The translations under genes and the position numbers were made by a program. DNA of 64,000 nt from Haliclona indistincta (taxonomy: Eukaryota > Porifera > Demospongiae > Haplosclerida > Chalinidae), in the NCBI GenBank assembly GCA_964017065.1, contig OZ024785.1:16022174-16086173 (forward strand). The letters run 5' to 3'. Below the pieces are notes generated by a model. It was not told the DNA's origin and made no database searches. It saw only the letters and a list, made by a program, of their open reading frames with translations. Shown here one piece after another: positions 21,201 through 33,400 of the stretch (positions within the stretch are counted from its first letter, which is position 1; each line of letters opens with the position of its first letter).

Positions 21201-22211
21201 ATGGAACCGATTCGTGTACGCAACCAAGGTCCAGAGATCTGTAAGAGCCCACTCCAGTGTGTAGAAAGCGACAAAACGAAGTCAACCGAATCACTGGTAC
21301 GTAACGCACCCACTAATCGTATTTCCGGTTACGAATTTCAGCCTTGTACAGTTCACTAGTGATCAACGAAGAAGAGACGGTAGAGAGGATGATGAGATTA
21401 GACCAGTGTACCTGGAAAGAGGCGTGGTCAGTGATTGTACAGGCTCCGCCTACCTAGAGATGGGCGTTACCAAAGTGATCTGCTCAGTGTTCGGTCCCAG
21501 TGAACTACCAAGAAGTGAGGACTTCTCAATGCAAGTGAGATCTGTAAAAATTACTAACAACTACTATAAATGTAGAAATTTTTGCCGTGTCAAGTTTGGG
21601 TGAATTTGTTTATGTGATAATTTTTTACATTAATCATCGGTAAAATCAAATTTTGTTCATTGCCTACGAAATTATGTTTATTTACTGTAAACATACACTA
21701 CTCGTAGTCTGATTATTTCTTTTATTCACAGGGTCAAATAGTGTGTGATTTGAAGTATGCGCCATTCTCAACCAGAGTGAAGCATAGCCAGGTATGGTAC
21801 TGTGCAGACTAGTTTAATAATTTTCTGTCCTCATTCTGTTGGTCAGGACTCAGAGAAGTACATCTCATCAATGTTAGTTCAGTCACTTCGCTCAGCTATC
21901 AAGAGGGTTAGTTATGAAAACAACATATATTCTTCCTCTCTGCTGTGCTGTCTATTCTCACTTTCTTCCATTATTTCTGTGTTGTTGTGACCTGTAATAA
22001 ACTATTTTTATTATGCAGCATACAGTGCAATCCCACTTTTTTGTTAAATAGCAATAACTGTACATGAGCTACTTTGTAGTCATATCAGAAATCTCTACCA
22101 GCCTCTGAGATAGTCTCAGTTTTTATGCTTGAAATAAGCATACAACTGTGTTGCTTCTATCATGATTGATAATAAGCTTGTTGCTGCTGTTTGCTCAAAG
22201 TTACTTTAACC

Positions 22212-22257
<46 letters not shown>

Positions 22258-22268
22258 CCACCCTCCCC

Positions 22269-22299
<31 letters not shown>

Positions 22300-23027
22300 T
22301 CCCTCTCTCCCTCTCTCCCTCTCTCCCTCCCTCCCTCCCTCCCTCACTGTCCCTCCTAGGACTCATTCCCTAATCTCCAGCTTCTGGTCAATCTACTAGT
22401 CCTGGATGATGGTGGTGGTGTGCTGGCCGCATGTGTCATGTGTGCTAGTGTAGCTCTAGCTACTAGTGGAGTGGAGATGTGTGATGTCCCTTCAGCTTGC
22501 TCAGTGGTAAGGAGAGGAGAGTAACTAGTCAACTTGTGTGTGTAGTAAAGCTTACCATTGTTTTCACTACATAGGTTAATTTGTTGATAGTTGAACAAGT
22601 TATAAAATTTCTAGTGGTTATTGATTGTTCTATTCACACCATGTGAACACACTCAATGATGGTAGTATCATTCATTGAGTTCTTTGATATTCTTGTCGCT
22701 GCATTTAATGGGTCGTTTTGCCTGATCCATCATGTGATGTGTTGATGCCTTCTCTCACTATAGTCTCTGTTATCTGATGGACGATGGCTATATGATCCAG
22801 TCAGCTGTGAGGAGTATCACCTCACAAAGGTAACCTGTGTGTGATCACTGTAGGCACACCGGACATGGTTATGCCTTGGTGTGCCCATGCACAGCAGAGG
22901 CAGAATGTAGTCTGTTTGTTAGTTGTGTTGTTGTATTATTTCTTTCTTTCTTCCTACCCTATCTCTCTCTCATCTCTCCCTCCCTCCCTCTCTCTCTCTC
23001 TCCCTCCCCTCCCTCCCTCCCCTCCCT

Positions 23028-23060
<33 letters not shown>

Positions 23061-23308
23061 CCTACCCTCTCTCTGTCTGTCTCCCTCCCCTCTCTCTGTC
23101 TGTCTCCCTGCTCCAGGAGGGTGGTGATGAAGTGGTGTGTGGTATAACAGCAGTGTACCTCCCCTCACTACAAGAGCTAGCTCTAGTGCAGCAAGTGGGT
23201 ACAGCCGACCTGCAACAGAGTACCGCCATCACTGAGCGATGTGTAGAGGGATGTCTCAGAGTGCATCAGAGATTAAGAACATTCCTTATTGGGCAGGACC
23301 CTTCATAG
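21201..23308 (+). CDS. EXOSC6: EXOSC6 (MTR3), RNase PH-like exosome core subunit
   Basis: Seven exons: 21201-21296, 21352-21534, 21732-21791, 21847-21906, 22360-22506, 22764-22829 and 23117-23308; total 804 nt (267 aa; human 272). The RNase PH fold shows as IRPVYLERGVVSDCTGSAYLE, VTKVICSVFGP, VCDLKYAPFS, and ALATSGVEMCD. MTR3 pairs with RRP42 in the hexameric ring of the RNA exosome, which threads RNA to RRP44/RRP6 for 3'-5' decay; metazoan ring subunits are catalytically dead. The first intron is only 55 bp. Introns 4 and 6 end in long CT tracts that immediately precede the acceptors. The gene converges on BLOC1S5 (395 bp between stops). Confidence 0.9.
22218..22345. repeat. (CT)n tract before EXOSC6 exon 5
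   Basis: Sense-strand pyrimidine tract ending 14 nt before the acceptor at 22359. Confidence 0.9.
22968..23108. repeat. (CT)n tract before EXOSC6 exon 7
   Basis: Sense-strand pyrimidine tract that runs into the acceptor at 23116. Confidence 0.9.
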
Positions 23309-23703
23309 TATAAGGCAACTGACTGTTTTTATCAAAGCAATATTTATTTTATGTCTGTGTAAGTGCTGTTTCACTAAGTGGGTTGTTCAGCTAAACATCA
23401 CTCCATTACGAGATAAAATTTAATTTTGTGAGGGTTGACATTGCTCATGTGTCAATAGTTACTGACAAAGCAAGTACTGTAACCCGAGGGTTGACTACTA
23501 CAGTACAAATACAGCTTTTGAGCTCTCAAGGCCTCAGATTTACCTCCAAGTGTAGCTTTGCACATGCACACCCAGAATTTTGTATCACTACGTGAGTTAC
23601 TATTACAAATGTACTGTCACGGTCACAATTTTTCAAAGTCATAATTTTATACAAGCCACACACACACACACACACACACTAGTCTATGGATGCTGTATGA
23701 TCA
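23309..23703. other. Convergent intergenic region EXOSC6/BLOC1S5
   Basis: 395 bp with a short (CA)n at 23657-23680. No gene is seen. It must hold the polyadenylation signals of both genes. Confidence 0.5.
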
Positions 23704-24654
23704 CTATGATGGTGATGATACAGCGCCAGCTGTGCCTCGATTCATTGTTAGTCTACTCCTTGTCTCCTTCTGTATCTCAGCCTCGTTCTTCAACTCTTCT
23801 ATCTTGGCTGCTATGCTCTTATCATACTCCTCCCTCTCCTCGGCTAGCTGGGCCTTCAATGTGTCTATCTCTCTATCATAGGCTTCCTTATCTTCCTTGG
23901 ACAGTTCCTACAGTGAGACAGAATGATCAGATCCAAACAATGAAAAGTAGCTGAGCAATGTCAAAAACAGTCTAAATATCAGACAATTATGACTCGATAC
24001 ACAATAAGAGAGCGAGAGAGAGAAGTGAGCTAACTTACAAAATCTTCTCGTTTCTTCTTCAGAAGAGTGTTACCATTGTCCGCAGCTTTACCGACTAGAC
24101 AAGAGAACAAGATACTGTAACACCACACACACACACACAGACACGACATGACTGTTCAAAGGTAATGATGAAACACCAAAAAACTGTATTTTTGTAACTT
24201 AAACCCACTTTTGAGGAACATAATCTACTACTAATAGTACCACTGGCTATTATTACACATATAGAACCCGCGGACTATTATTTGAACCACTAACTCTCTG
24301 CCTTGAGTTGTCTAAAGTGAGGTATACTCTGCTTCATGTCCTCAAGGAACATGGCGTCCATCTCATTAGCATTCTTCAGTGTATCCTGCACTCCCTTCAT
24401 GTCACTCTCTCCTCTCTTACCCTGCACAGTCACGTGACTAACACACACAATCACATGACCTCAACAACTCACCTCAAACTCTTGAACAAAGAAGTGTACC
24501 TCATTCTGCAGCACCGGGCGATGGTTGAATAGCCGCTTGTATATAGACCCAATATCTGTAGTATCACGTGACACATGTTAGCTATGTTGTGATGGTGTAA
24601 CATGCACGAGAAGACCTCAAACTTACCTGACAAGATAACCTCTGTTGTCGCCAT
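23704..24654 (-). CDS. BLOC1S5: BLOC1S5 (muted), BLOC-1 subunit 5
   Basis: Five exons: 24627-24654, 24473-24555, 24295-24421, 24039-24094 and 23704-23907; total 498 nt (165 aa; human 187), phases consistent. The diagnostic block is DIGSIYKRLFNHRPVLQNEV followed by HFFVQEFE and KRGES, matching the muted motif DLGEIHSRLLDHRP ... YFVKEFEEKRG. The rest is coiled-coil (DKEAYDREIDTLKAQLAEER). BLOC-1 is a cytosolic hetero-octamer for endosome-to-lysosome-related-organelle traffic. The start is fixed by the 28-nt first exon and lies 175 bp from the PCLAF start. Confidence 0.87.
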
Positions 24655-24829
24655 TTTGTGAACCACGCCTTCTTTTTTTTTGTTTATCTCCTCGCGCATG
24701 CGCGTTGTCAAACCGCGGGAAATTGCTGCGCGCGCGCTCCCGCGAAAAAGGAAGACACTCTGATCTGCTACCTCAGCTCTCAACTCACCAGAGTAGGACT
24801 GTCATCTTAGGTTGACTGTATTTCTGACA
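24655..24829. promoter_or_regulatory. Bidirectional promoter BLOC1S5/PCLAF with NRF1 and paired E2F sites
   Basis: 175 bp between divergent starts. It contains a perfect NRF1 palindrome GCGCATGCGC (24694-24703), an E2F site CGCGGGAAA (24714-24722) and an opposed E2F site TCCCGCGAAA (24738-24747). Vertebrate PCLAF is a known E2F/cell-cycle target, so the sites fit the neighbour's role. Confidence 0.8.
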
Positions 24830-25703
24830 ATGGTACGCACTAAAGCTCACAACGCCGCTGCCAGAAAGAGTAAGGAATCTATTGACAAGCATCGTGATAA
24901 ATCTTCTTACATGTTCTTTCCCTCCTCCCCGCCCCTGTAGCTGTGGCTGCCAAGGCGCCCAGGAAAAATATAGCTAGCTCCCCCAGAGTGGTGTCTCCGT
25001 CATCATCTTCCTCTTCATCAGGCAGACCTCGTAAGATGAGACAAGGCGGAGCAGGAAACCCTGTGAAAATATGGCCGACACCCTCATGGCAGAAAGGTGA
25101 GAAACTTCCACTTATAGTACACATCTCAGTTCTGTGGTAGTTGAGTAGTTCATGTTATATTTATTTAACTAATTTTGTCTTCTTCAAGTGATAATGGTAA
25201 TATGAGGCTAATCACGTTAGTGCTTGATTGGGATGCTCTATGCTTCAGCATTTCAAAGTGCTACATATTTGAAGTGATTTGAATATTGAGAAATTGAGCA
25301 CTTTAGTTCATGAAAATTGAACATGTGAAATTGATACACAGACACTACAGATCCATGACTGGAATTTTATCTCCCTCCCCCTCACTCTCTCTCTCTCTCT
25401 CTCTCTCTAGGTATCGGTATGTTCATATCAAGTGAGTCTAGTAGAGGATCATCTGCTGCTGGGTCATCATCTGGCTCATCCTCTGACAAGGTGCCAGAGG
25501 AAGAGAGCTTGTTGGACAAGAACACTGACAGCTCAAGTGAAGAAGAAATGGAAGAAGAGGAGGAGGAGTGTGGAGAGAGTGATCAGTCAGAGAGACGGCA
25601 GTGCAAGTCCTCCTCTCCCTCGGCGCATAATCAGTCAGCTAGTTGTATCGCACTGCTGGGCAGTGACTTCACTTCACTCGGCTCTGATGATGACGATGAT
25701 TAA
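24830..25703 (+). CDS. PCLAF: PCLAF (PAF15/KIAA0101), PCNA-associated factor
   Basis: Three exons: 24830-24869, 24941-25096 and 25411-25703; total 489 nt (162 aa; human 111). The start MVRTKA and the following AAKAPRK are family hallmarks. GNPVKIWPTPSWQKG precedes the PIP-box Q64-x-x-I67-x-x-F70-I71, where the second aromatic of the usual QxxIxxFF is Ile. The C-terminal half is a long Ser/acidic tail (EEEMEEEEEE; final run of Asp), extended relative to vertebrates. The protein binds PCNA on DNA and regulates replication and translesion synthesis. E2F sites in the shared promoter agree with S-phase expression. Exon 3 is preceded by a (CT)n acceptor tract. Confidence 0.9.
25370..25409. repeat. 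(CT)n acceptor tract before PCLAF exon 3
   Basis: Sense-strand CT run ending in the acceptor AG at 25409-25410. Confidence 0.9.
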
Positions 25704-26164
25704 CATTTAATACATTATTACTGAACTATACTGTACTCTGCAACACCTCATTCGTGTCTTATCTGTAATAGAATATTTTTTGAACCAGCTCAAAATATTA
25801 ATTTGTGGTCCTTAGTTCAATCAACTTTTTTCCTGATGTGACTACCTTACATTTTTGTGGTTTAAGTTTATCGATTGACAATGTGGGTGTGTCTTCTAGC
25901 AAATACAGACATGTACACTAGCTTGAGTCCTCGAGCTCATGATTGAGATGGTGTATAAGCACTGTCAGCAGTATCAGGGCTACGCTATATGAACTATCGA
26001 TATATAGCGCTGTTCTCGTAGGTACATGTTCATGTATAGCTAGATTCACTGATCTATTGGTGTGTCAAGATCTTTTACAGTGGGCGGAGTCACAAATACA
26101 TTCAAATCAGTATAAATGGTGACACATGTTAATATGATCAGAGCTAGCTGGTAGGTGTGGTCCA
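25704..26164. other. Convergent intergenic region PCLAF/CHRAC1
   Basis: 461 bp with no recognised gene. Shared 3' flank of two convergent genes. Confidence 0.5.
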
Positions 26165-27351
26165 TCATGTCTGTGATACAGCTGCCATGGTGTTGCTGGT
26201 GATGGATGGTTGTAGAGGTATGATATCCTTCACAGCTACTTTATGAGGTAGGAATTCTAGAGACAGATAAACACAATCATTGATTGTACACAAAAGAAGG
26301 GGTGTGTAAGGAGGGTGTGGGAAGGGGTGTCTAAGAAGGGGTGTGTATTTGCTGTGCTGTATGTAAAGTAAGTGCATGGGTGCCTTGGTGGTTCAACTTT
26401 AGCCAGCTCGCCTAACAAGTGAGTAACTGAGTAGGCTGCAGTTCCAATCCCAAAGCAGGAATAATTATACTATTACCCAACACACTGACCCAACAGAATG
26501 ATTATTATCAGCTCAACAGCCCATCTAACATGCACCTGATCTTCTACAGCGATTTTCATAGAAAGGTCAATAACATAGAAGGGTATGAAGTTGACCAATC
26601 AAATACATGACTATTATTGATTACACGTGAATTTGATTGGTCAACATTTGTTCCTGTTTTAGACATCACTACGCAAGAACATCAACACTATACTGAAGCA
26701 CAGCATCGTCCACTCACCTAGTAGGAACTTCATTGTCTTGGGATGTTTTCTGACTGCATTAGCTGTGACACAATGACCACACCCACTAACACAACACATA
26801 GACTGACTCATACCTAAATGTTTGTATGTCACTTCATGGGCGGAGTGTGTCTCCAAGGCAACGACCAAAGACTCCTGAGCTAGTTTAGCAACAAACAGTT
26901 CCTGAGAAATGAGAGATATCAGCTCACAGCACTCTCTCTCTCTCTCTCTCTCTCTCTAGCTATATCTAGCTAGCTAGCTAGCTAGGTTACTAACAGCTGC
27001 TTTAGCTAGAGCCACACTAGAGTTCAGTCCAATAGCATTGCTGTTAGGAGCCGTCTTCATAACAGTTCGTATTCTAGTGAGTGGTAGCTGAGTGACTGCA
27101 CTACCAGCTGCTCGCTGCTTCATCTTCCCTCCTCCTGGTAATTGTATAGGAGATATGGAGAGAGGACGAGGAACACTAGGAGCTAGAGACACTGGCGGCT
27201 TGGGCTGATGAACTGACGAGGAAGATGATGGAGATGTCTTTGGTACCTGCTGCTGTGAGAGAGAGCGGTCGATGGAAGGAGAGACGCGAGTGAGAGTGAG
27301 GGTAGGGACCATTGCCGTGGGAAGAAACGACGGGTCACGGGTAGTCGCCAT
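26165..27351 (-). CDS. CHRAC1: CHRAC1-like histone-fold protein (CHRAC15 / Pol epsilon accessory type)
   Basis: Four exons: 26995-27351, 26814-26901, 26718-26762 and 26165-26256; total 582 nt (193 aa). Residues 1-88 are a Ser/Pro/Thr-rich extension not found in the short vertebrate protein. The histone fold starts near residue 89 (LPLTRIRTVMKTAPNSNAIG), then ALAKAAELFVAKLAQESL, THSAHEVTYKHLANAV and FLEFLPHKV, which follow the CHRAC1/Dpb3 pattern. The family pairs with POLE3 (CHRAC17) in the ISWI remodeller CHRAC and in Pol epsilon. A truncated copy of exon 1 recurs at 51190-51470, because this exon contains the left breakpoint of the segmental duplication. Confidence 0.85.
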
Positions 27352-27843
27352 CTTGTCAAGTATTCAAAAGCTGATGGGCGGAGCATCATCAGCCCCACCC
27401 ATCTTATGACACCCTGCAGAGGGAGGAAAAACCAACTTGTTATAATAATACACAAGCGTACACAATAAAGGAGAACAAAAGAGAAGTGCAAAGGAAGTAA
27501 CCCTAGGTCACAAGGATACATACTAACAAATGAAGCATGAGCTTGGCAAGGGTGAATGATACATAAACAACTGTAATATAAATAATAATAATAATTAGAA
27601 AATAAATAACTAAGACCTAATTAAGTAAAGGTTTGTCTGTAGGCCAATGATCAGAATTCCTAGCCAGAAAGATGACATGAGAGGCAGAGATGGCAGTTTT
27701 AGCTGCATTGTCAAAAAGTTGTCTCACTGAAGACTTGTCAAAAACGGAAAAGGACTTAAATTCTTAATTTACAACAGGAGGGTAGTGAATGCCCAAGTGA
27801 TCCGATCTCAATTGTGATTAAGGAGGCTTTTTACCTAGAGAGT

Positions 27844-28161
27844 CTATAAATCACTCAGCAATGTTTGGTACAGAGATTTGTGACTTTTCCTGGTTTTGCA
27901 CTGCGTAATTAAATGATCAAGCGAGTTAGCAGGGATGGTAAGTTCAACAAGAGTTACAATGTTTCCCTTTATGTAAACCATATCAGGTCTAGCAGAGGTA
28001 ATCACCAGGTCATGAGGGACTGTAGCCTGTGGGTTGTCATGAGCTCTTGAACCTGGAAGATCAGAGAATAGCTGCTCTCCGACAGAGAGATTGGAGCGGA
28101 TGGCCATATCAAATCTCGCGAGAACACTGTCATGTCTCCAAGTATATCTTGATTGGGTCAT
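27844..28161 (-). pseudogene. C-terminal restriction-like endonuclease fragment of the LINE
   Basis: 105 codons with PHDLVITSARPDMVYIKG and VTLVELTIP, matching the RPD ... E pattern of the R2-type endonuclease. It is out of frame with the RT part. Confidence 0.65.
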
Positions 28162-28377
28162 TTTATTTTGAACCGTGAGGCAATCAAGCTTATCATCCCA
28201 ATGACTCCTGTCACTCTCTCTCTAGCAGCTTTTTTGCATGCTTGCTGCAAAGTTTTCTTAGAGATTGATGATATTGATTGTCTAGCCTGAGAGAAGAGAG
28301 TTGCAGCCATTTCAGGTATTCTCAAGAGAGCTGCAGGAAGCATCTTTGAGGCATGCAGGACTTAGTCAGATCCTGGA

Positions 28378-29592
28378 TCAGGGGTCCTCTGAGGAGACAA
28401 CCGGGGCAAGAAAGGTAAGTTTAGCTTTGGTTTGTAATTGGGGTAAATGAGGAACTCCAATGACATCAGGATGGTGCAGCACAGCAACACTCGTCGAACG
28501 AGTCAGCCCAATAAGCCATTTCTTCAGCAATTTCATTCCCGAACTCTGCATTTTTGCGACGTAAGTAGAAGGTATTGGATTCACTGACAGGAAAAAACGA
28601 AAAGTTTGTGTAAGATACCTTTTGTAGCTCCATAGTTTATACTCTCCTCGTACTTGGGCATCATTGAGTCTCGACAACTTTTGAGAGAAATTCTCTAGTA
28701 GGAGCTTCCCTGCACAACTCCTGGTAACTTTTGGAGAAGAGGCCAGCACACAGCCCAAGAATTTTGTTGGGTGATCTAATATATTCTTGGTAGCTCCGTC
28801 CCCTACGTTGAAGGTAGAGTTCACCATTGAATGTCCATTAAAGACAAATGAAACACATTTGTCGGCTCTGATTTGCAGGCCCAGATCATAACACTTTCTA
28901 TCAACATCGGCAAGGGTGACTTCATGCTGTTGTTTACAGGAGGAAATTATGGTTAGGTCATCCGCGAAACCTTTGACTTTGTGAGGTAAAGAGGGGAGGA
29001 ATTGCTGGTCACCTAACTCGTTACTTGATATTGGGAGAAACCATTTCCCTCTTCCATTGGGGGCTGTAGACCACTTAATTGAGTGGAGATTTAATTCTTC
29101 TATCAAGTTTCCTTTTCTGTATTTAAGCATAGCTGAACCGTCAGGGGCAATTGAAAGGATTTTTGCTAAGTACCATCCAAGTATTTCGTCAGATCCTCTC
29201 TCGTCCCAAAGGGCATAGATATAGGTATTAGCAACTGGCAAAGGACCCTCATTATTGTTGGAGGAAGGGAGCAAGAGTCGGAACCCCGGTTCGTTCTTTT
29301 GAACAGCCTGGATTATTGGATTAAAAGCTAGAAGAAAGATCAAAGGGGAAAGTGTATCTCCTTGGAAAACACCCCTTTTGATATCAAAGCAGGGAGTTTT
29401 CCACGTCTTGGTAGATATGTACGCTGAAAGGTTCCCATAAAAAGCTGAGATGTAATCTTGAACCTCAACAGGCAGTTGTACATATTCTAAGATGTCGTGG
29501 ATAAACTTATGTGACACAGAGCCAAACGCATTCCTTAGATCAATAAAGGTAAGAGAGAGAGGAAGCGAGTTGAGCCGAGCATTACCAACCAC
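28378..29592 (-). pseudogene. Reverse transcriptase fragment of the LINE
   Basis: 404 open codons with RT motifs: FIDLRNAFGSVSHKFI, RGVFQGDTLSPLIFLLAFNP, and the catalytic GFADDLTIIS. About 75 residues unusual for an RT (YIYALWDERG ... KWFLPIS) lie between the QGD and FADD motifs. The ORF is cut at both ends by stops, so it is a decayed copy. Confidence 0.82.
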
Positions 29593-30435
29593 AGCTGTGA
29601 GACTGAAAATGTGCTCCGTGGTTCCATTAATCCCGTAAGGAATCCCTTCTGAAGAGATGAATCAATAATTTTATTTTGAAGCAAGAAATCCTCAAAGCGT
29701 ATTGCAATGATCTTGTTTAGGAGTTTCCCGACAACTGAGGTGAATGCAATTGGCCGAAAATTAAATTACCAGGGTCGGTAGCAGCACCACGCTAATTTCA
29801 ATCTTGCACTGCCCCACAAAGCAGGAGCTTGTGAATCGAGAAGAATTTTAGAGAAGAGCTAGGGTGGCCAGGAATAGATGGGTATAGACGGCAGTTTTTT
29901 TAGATGATGGTATGAAATACCATCGTCCCCAGGGGAGGAGCCAGAAGATCTAGATTTAAGAATGCCCTTTACTAAACCAGGAGTAATCGGAGACATATCA
30001 AATTCAACAAAAGAGTCAACATCAGGCATGGGCATAACGTCAGCTATCCAAGATGGAAACATTTGGTAGCAATGGTCAGAGGCACAGTAGAGCGCTGATA
30101 CTAACTAGTATTCAAGCTAGTGTGATGATGAGCTGGTGTTCAGTAATCTATCAGCTGGTACTATCATCATATCACTAGCTGATTGTACTAATCATGAGTA
30201 CTGCATGGACCTGTCCCTAGCTGGTCCTGTTACTACACCAGGTGTAATCCACTCCATCACTAGTGGAGCATACACACTGTTACACATGAACACAACTACA
30301 ACACTAGCAATGACTCAGATCAACAATGATCACAACTCACTGCATGAGACTAGCTATCAACACACTTGAATTTGAACTGAAAATCAGTTTATTAACAAAA
30401 ACAAACAATTTGTTTTGTTCAAAAAATGAAAAAAT

Positions 30436-33400
30436 TCAAGAATTAAAAATAATGTTCACTCTGTCTGTTGGGTAGGAGTAGTCTAATACAGTATCTTTAC
30501 TAACATGTCCTATCACTAGCTTCTCCACTCTACTGTGGTTCATAGCCTCTGCTAATACTCGTACCACATCATTGCTGATGCGATACTCCATCACCTCAAC
30601 CTCCTCCAGTGTCTTGCTGTGTGTTAGTGCTGTGGCTAGTCCCTTGGCTGCTGTGACATCATTATGGACACTGCAGTTGGTAGTAAAGTGTGTCAGGTTA
30701 CTGGTGGCTATGGCTGTGGTCAGGTGATGGTAGTCACTGCTGGAGATCGTGCAGTTGTACAGCTCCAGCTTGTGTAGAGAGGAGTGAGGGGATGTCAGTG
30801 AGTGTGCGAGTACCTCTACACATGCTCCACTGGTGATGGAGACATGGCATATATCAAGATGCTCTATTTGTCCATCAAGAAGAGGTGAGATGCTGGTCAG
30901 GAATGGTGTTATGTCACTGCAAGTGTAACAAACATCAATACAGGAGCTTATAAGGGGAAGGAGCGTCCAACTGCCGTATCCCGCGTGGTAATCACCAAAA
31001 GTAAAGTCCGCCGCAATGCGCTGCAAAAACCTTCCTTATAAGGAAGGTTATTGCAAGCCGTACGTATGCGGCCGTGCGGTTCTGACGTCATGAGCATGCA
31101 GTTTGCCTAAGAAAACCAAGCATGGCCAAGCGGCGAACTAAGCCAACGAGGAAGAAATCTAAAGCGAAGCAGCGGAAAAAGCCGGAGGGAACCAGTGTTG
31201 TAAAGAGACGTACGCGCCAAGAAGACGTGGAGGTTATCTGCGAGTGGCTGAAGCAGGTTGACATGGCTGAGCTGAGGGACGCAGTAACAGTTCATGTCGA
31301 TTCAGAACACCACGTGGGCTTTTTTGACGATCGTAAGCAGGCTTGGGAACAGATAAGAACTAACATCGTAGGTTTAGACATGCTACTGACGTCTCTGTTG
31401 ACAGAATTTGTCCATATTTACAAGAGCCACTCCAAGGGGAAAGACAAATATATGAGCCTTTTATTGGACTGGTACAAGTGCACTGAACAGTATGTTGTCA
31501 GCTCAAAGGGAGATGTTGCTTGGTGCTTTCTAGTTACCGGTTTAATAGCCACTGAGCAGAGCGAGAGTGCAAGACCTTTTTTATTTCCCAGCTTGATGAT
31601 TGGATGTTTTCATGCATTGCTAAGAAGAGTGGAATGTAAAGTGAATGAGCTCTGTGTACCTACACCTACCTTCTTGCCATCAGAATCTGGCTACAAAGCC
31701 GAGGATGACACTAGCCTTTACAGACTATCAGGGTTTGCTCTGTTCTCTTGTATCCAGTTTCGGCAACACAAACTAATGTGGAAGGGAAAACTTGGCGTGA
31801 GCCAAAGCATGGCAGAAAGTTATCGTGCTGAGCTCTCCGTCCTACGACAGCTAGTAGACTCCCAAAAAAGTGATCTGCCACCAGCCATTACCATCCAGGA
31901 TCGTGGACACATGACATTTGCAAACCCTGTCCTTATTCCTTTTGTTAAGAATGCTGTTGCTGACATAAGGAAATTTCTAAATTACCAACAGTACTCGAAA
32001 CACGGAAAGGATTTTTTTCAGGTATAGTAATGCATATTTTCGCTAACATTTTTAAAAATTGTTTCATTTTGCTACAGTTTGTAAAGCAGCAAATTCCAAT
32101 CGAGACATTATCATCAGCGTTTCGTACCTGTGCTAAGTCTCTTCTAACCCATGATGCAGATGACAAAGTGTTGAATTCTGTATTCAAGGAACTGGTAACA
32201 AAGATTTGCCACACTATGTCTAATGATTTCTTAAGAAACATTGCTACTCTTGAAAATGCCAAAGAAAACAAAGCAGTGGATGCACAGGTGTCATTGAGAG
32301 ATGAACTAAAATCCTTTGCATCACATACTCAATCAAAATTTTCAACTGATATTAAGCAATAAATTATTGTGTTATAATAACCATTCTGATCTACCTCCTA
32401 GTCAACTCGTGTTCTCTGATGTGCAGAGGAGCGTTCCTGTATGGGTCTGTTGTGTGTCGCCCATGCACGTCATATCGAGTGAGCAAATTTGCTCTAGTAC
32501 TAGCATAGTTCACCTGGGCACTGGGCACAGTGTGTAACTGGTGTGTGGCAATAGAGTGTTCAGGTGTTGTTCTGTTATTGCCCAGTTGAACAATCCCTTG
32601 TCAATACTCTGTGAAAGTGCTCTAAAGTCGTATAAAACTTTGTCAGAGTCCATCGTTAACGTCATGTGAGGGTCATAGGTAGGAGGATGATCAGGAGAGA
32701 ATATAATCATATCTGGACGGTGAACTACGATCCATTCAGTGCGAGTCTTAGGAACACTATTTATCGTCAGATGTGGATAATTTCTACTGAGAGTGGCTGC
32801 TATATCTTCAAGTGTACTTGTATCTGTAGTAGTTACAGTACGCAAGTTAAAGAATGCAGACAAACACTATAATCTGTGCTACACACCTGAGCACTCCTGA
32901 CCAGTAGCTGATGTGTCCATAGTACTGTTTGATGCTACTGCTTGAGAAATCGAATCTAAAGCCAATGACAACAATTATTAATAATTAGTATAACAATTGA
33001 TATACAATGCGTACCTGCATCACTGTCCGAACAAGATGAAGACAATTCAGAACTAGTGCTAGTGTCTGTAAAATTCAATTGCGGTACTGGTATTGCTTGA
33101 TACAATTGTAGTCTTACGTACCATCTAATTCAGACTCTTCCTCCTCTGACGTACTATATTCTTCTCCCACTTCTCTTATCAGCGTAGATGTAATACTACA
33201 GTTAGGATCTTGTGAGACAGACTCGGCCTGAGGTAGTTCTGTCTGAGGCTGCATGCGTGTTCTCAGTGCCTGTGCAGTTGTTGGTGACTGTGACCAGCTC
33301 TGTATCTTGTAATATAGTAGCGATTGCAGTGGAAGTGGATGTTGCTTGAGCATGGCGTTGAGTAGATCTTTTCGGATCTGTATAGTGATAGAAACGATAG

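Larger units (their letters stand above)
27410..30083 (-). mobile_element. Degenerate non-LTR retrotransposon with restriction-like endonuclease
   Basis: The block is absent from the equivalent place in unit 2 (51528-51565), which continues from 'atcttatga' to 'acagtagagcgctg' with only a short unrelated spacer. Minus-strand pieces read 5' to 3': a pre-RT motif (30062-29859, SSGSSPGDDGISYHHLKK), reverse transcriptase (29592-28378), and a PD-(D/E)xK-like segment (28161-27844). Order RT then endonuclease is that of R2/NeSL/CRE-like LINEs. Frames are broken between the parts. Confidence 0.8.
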
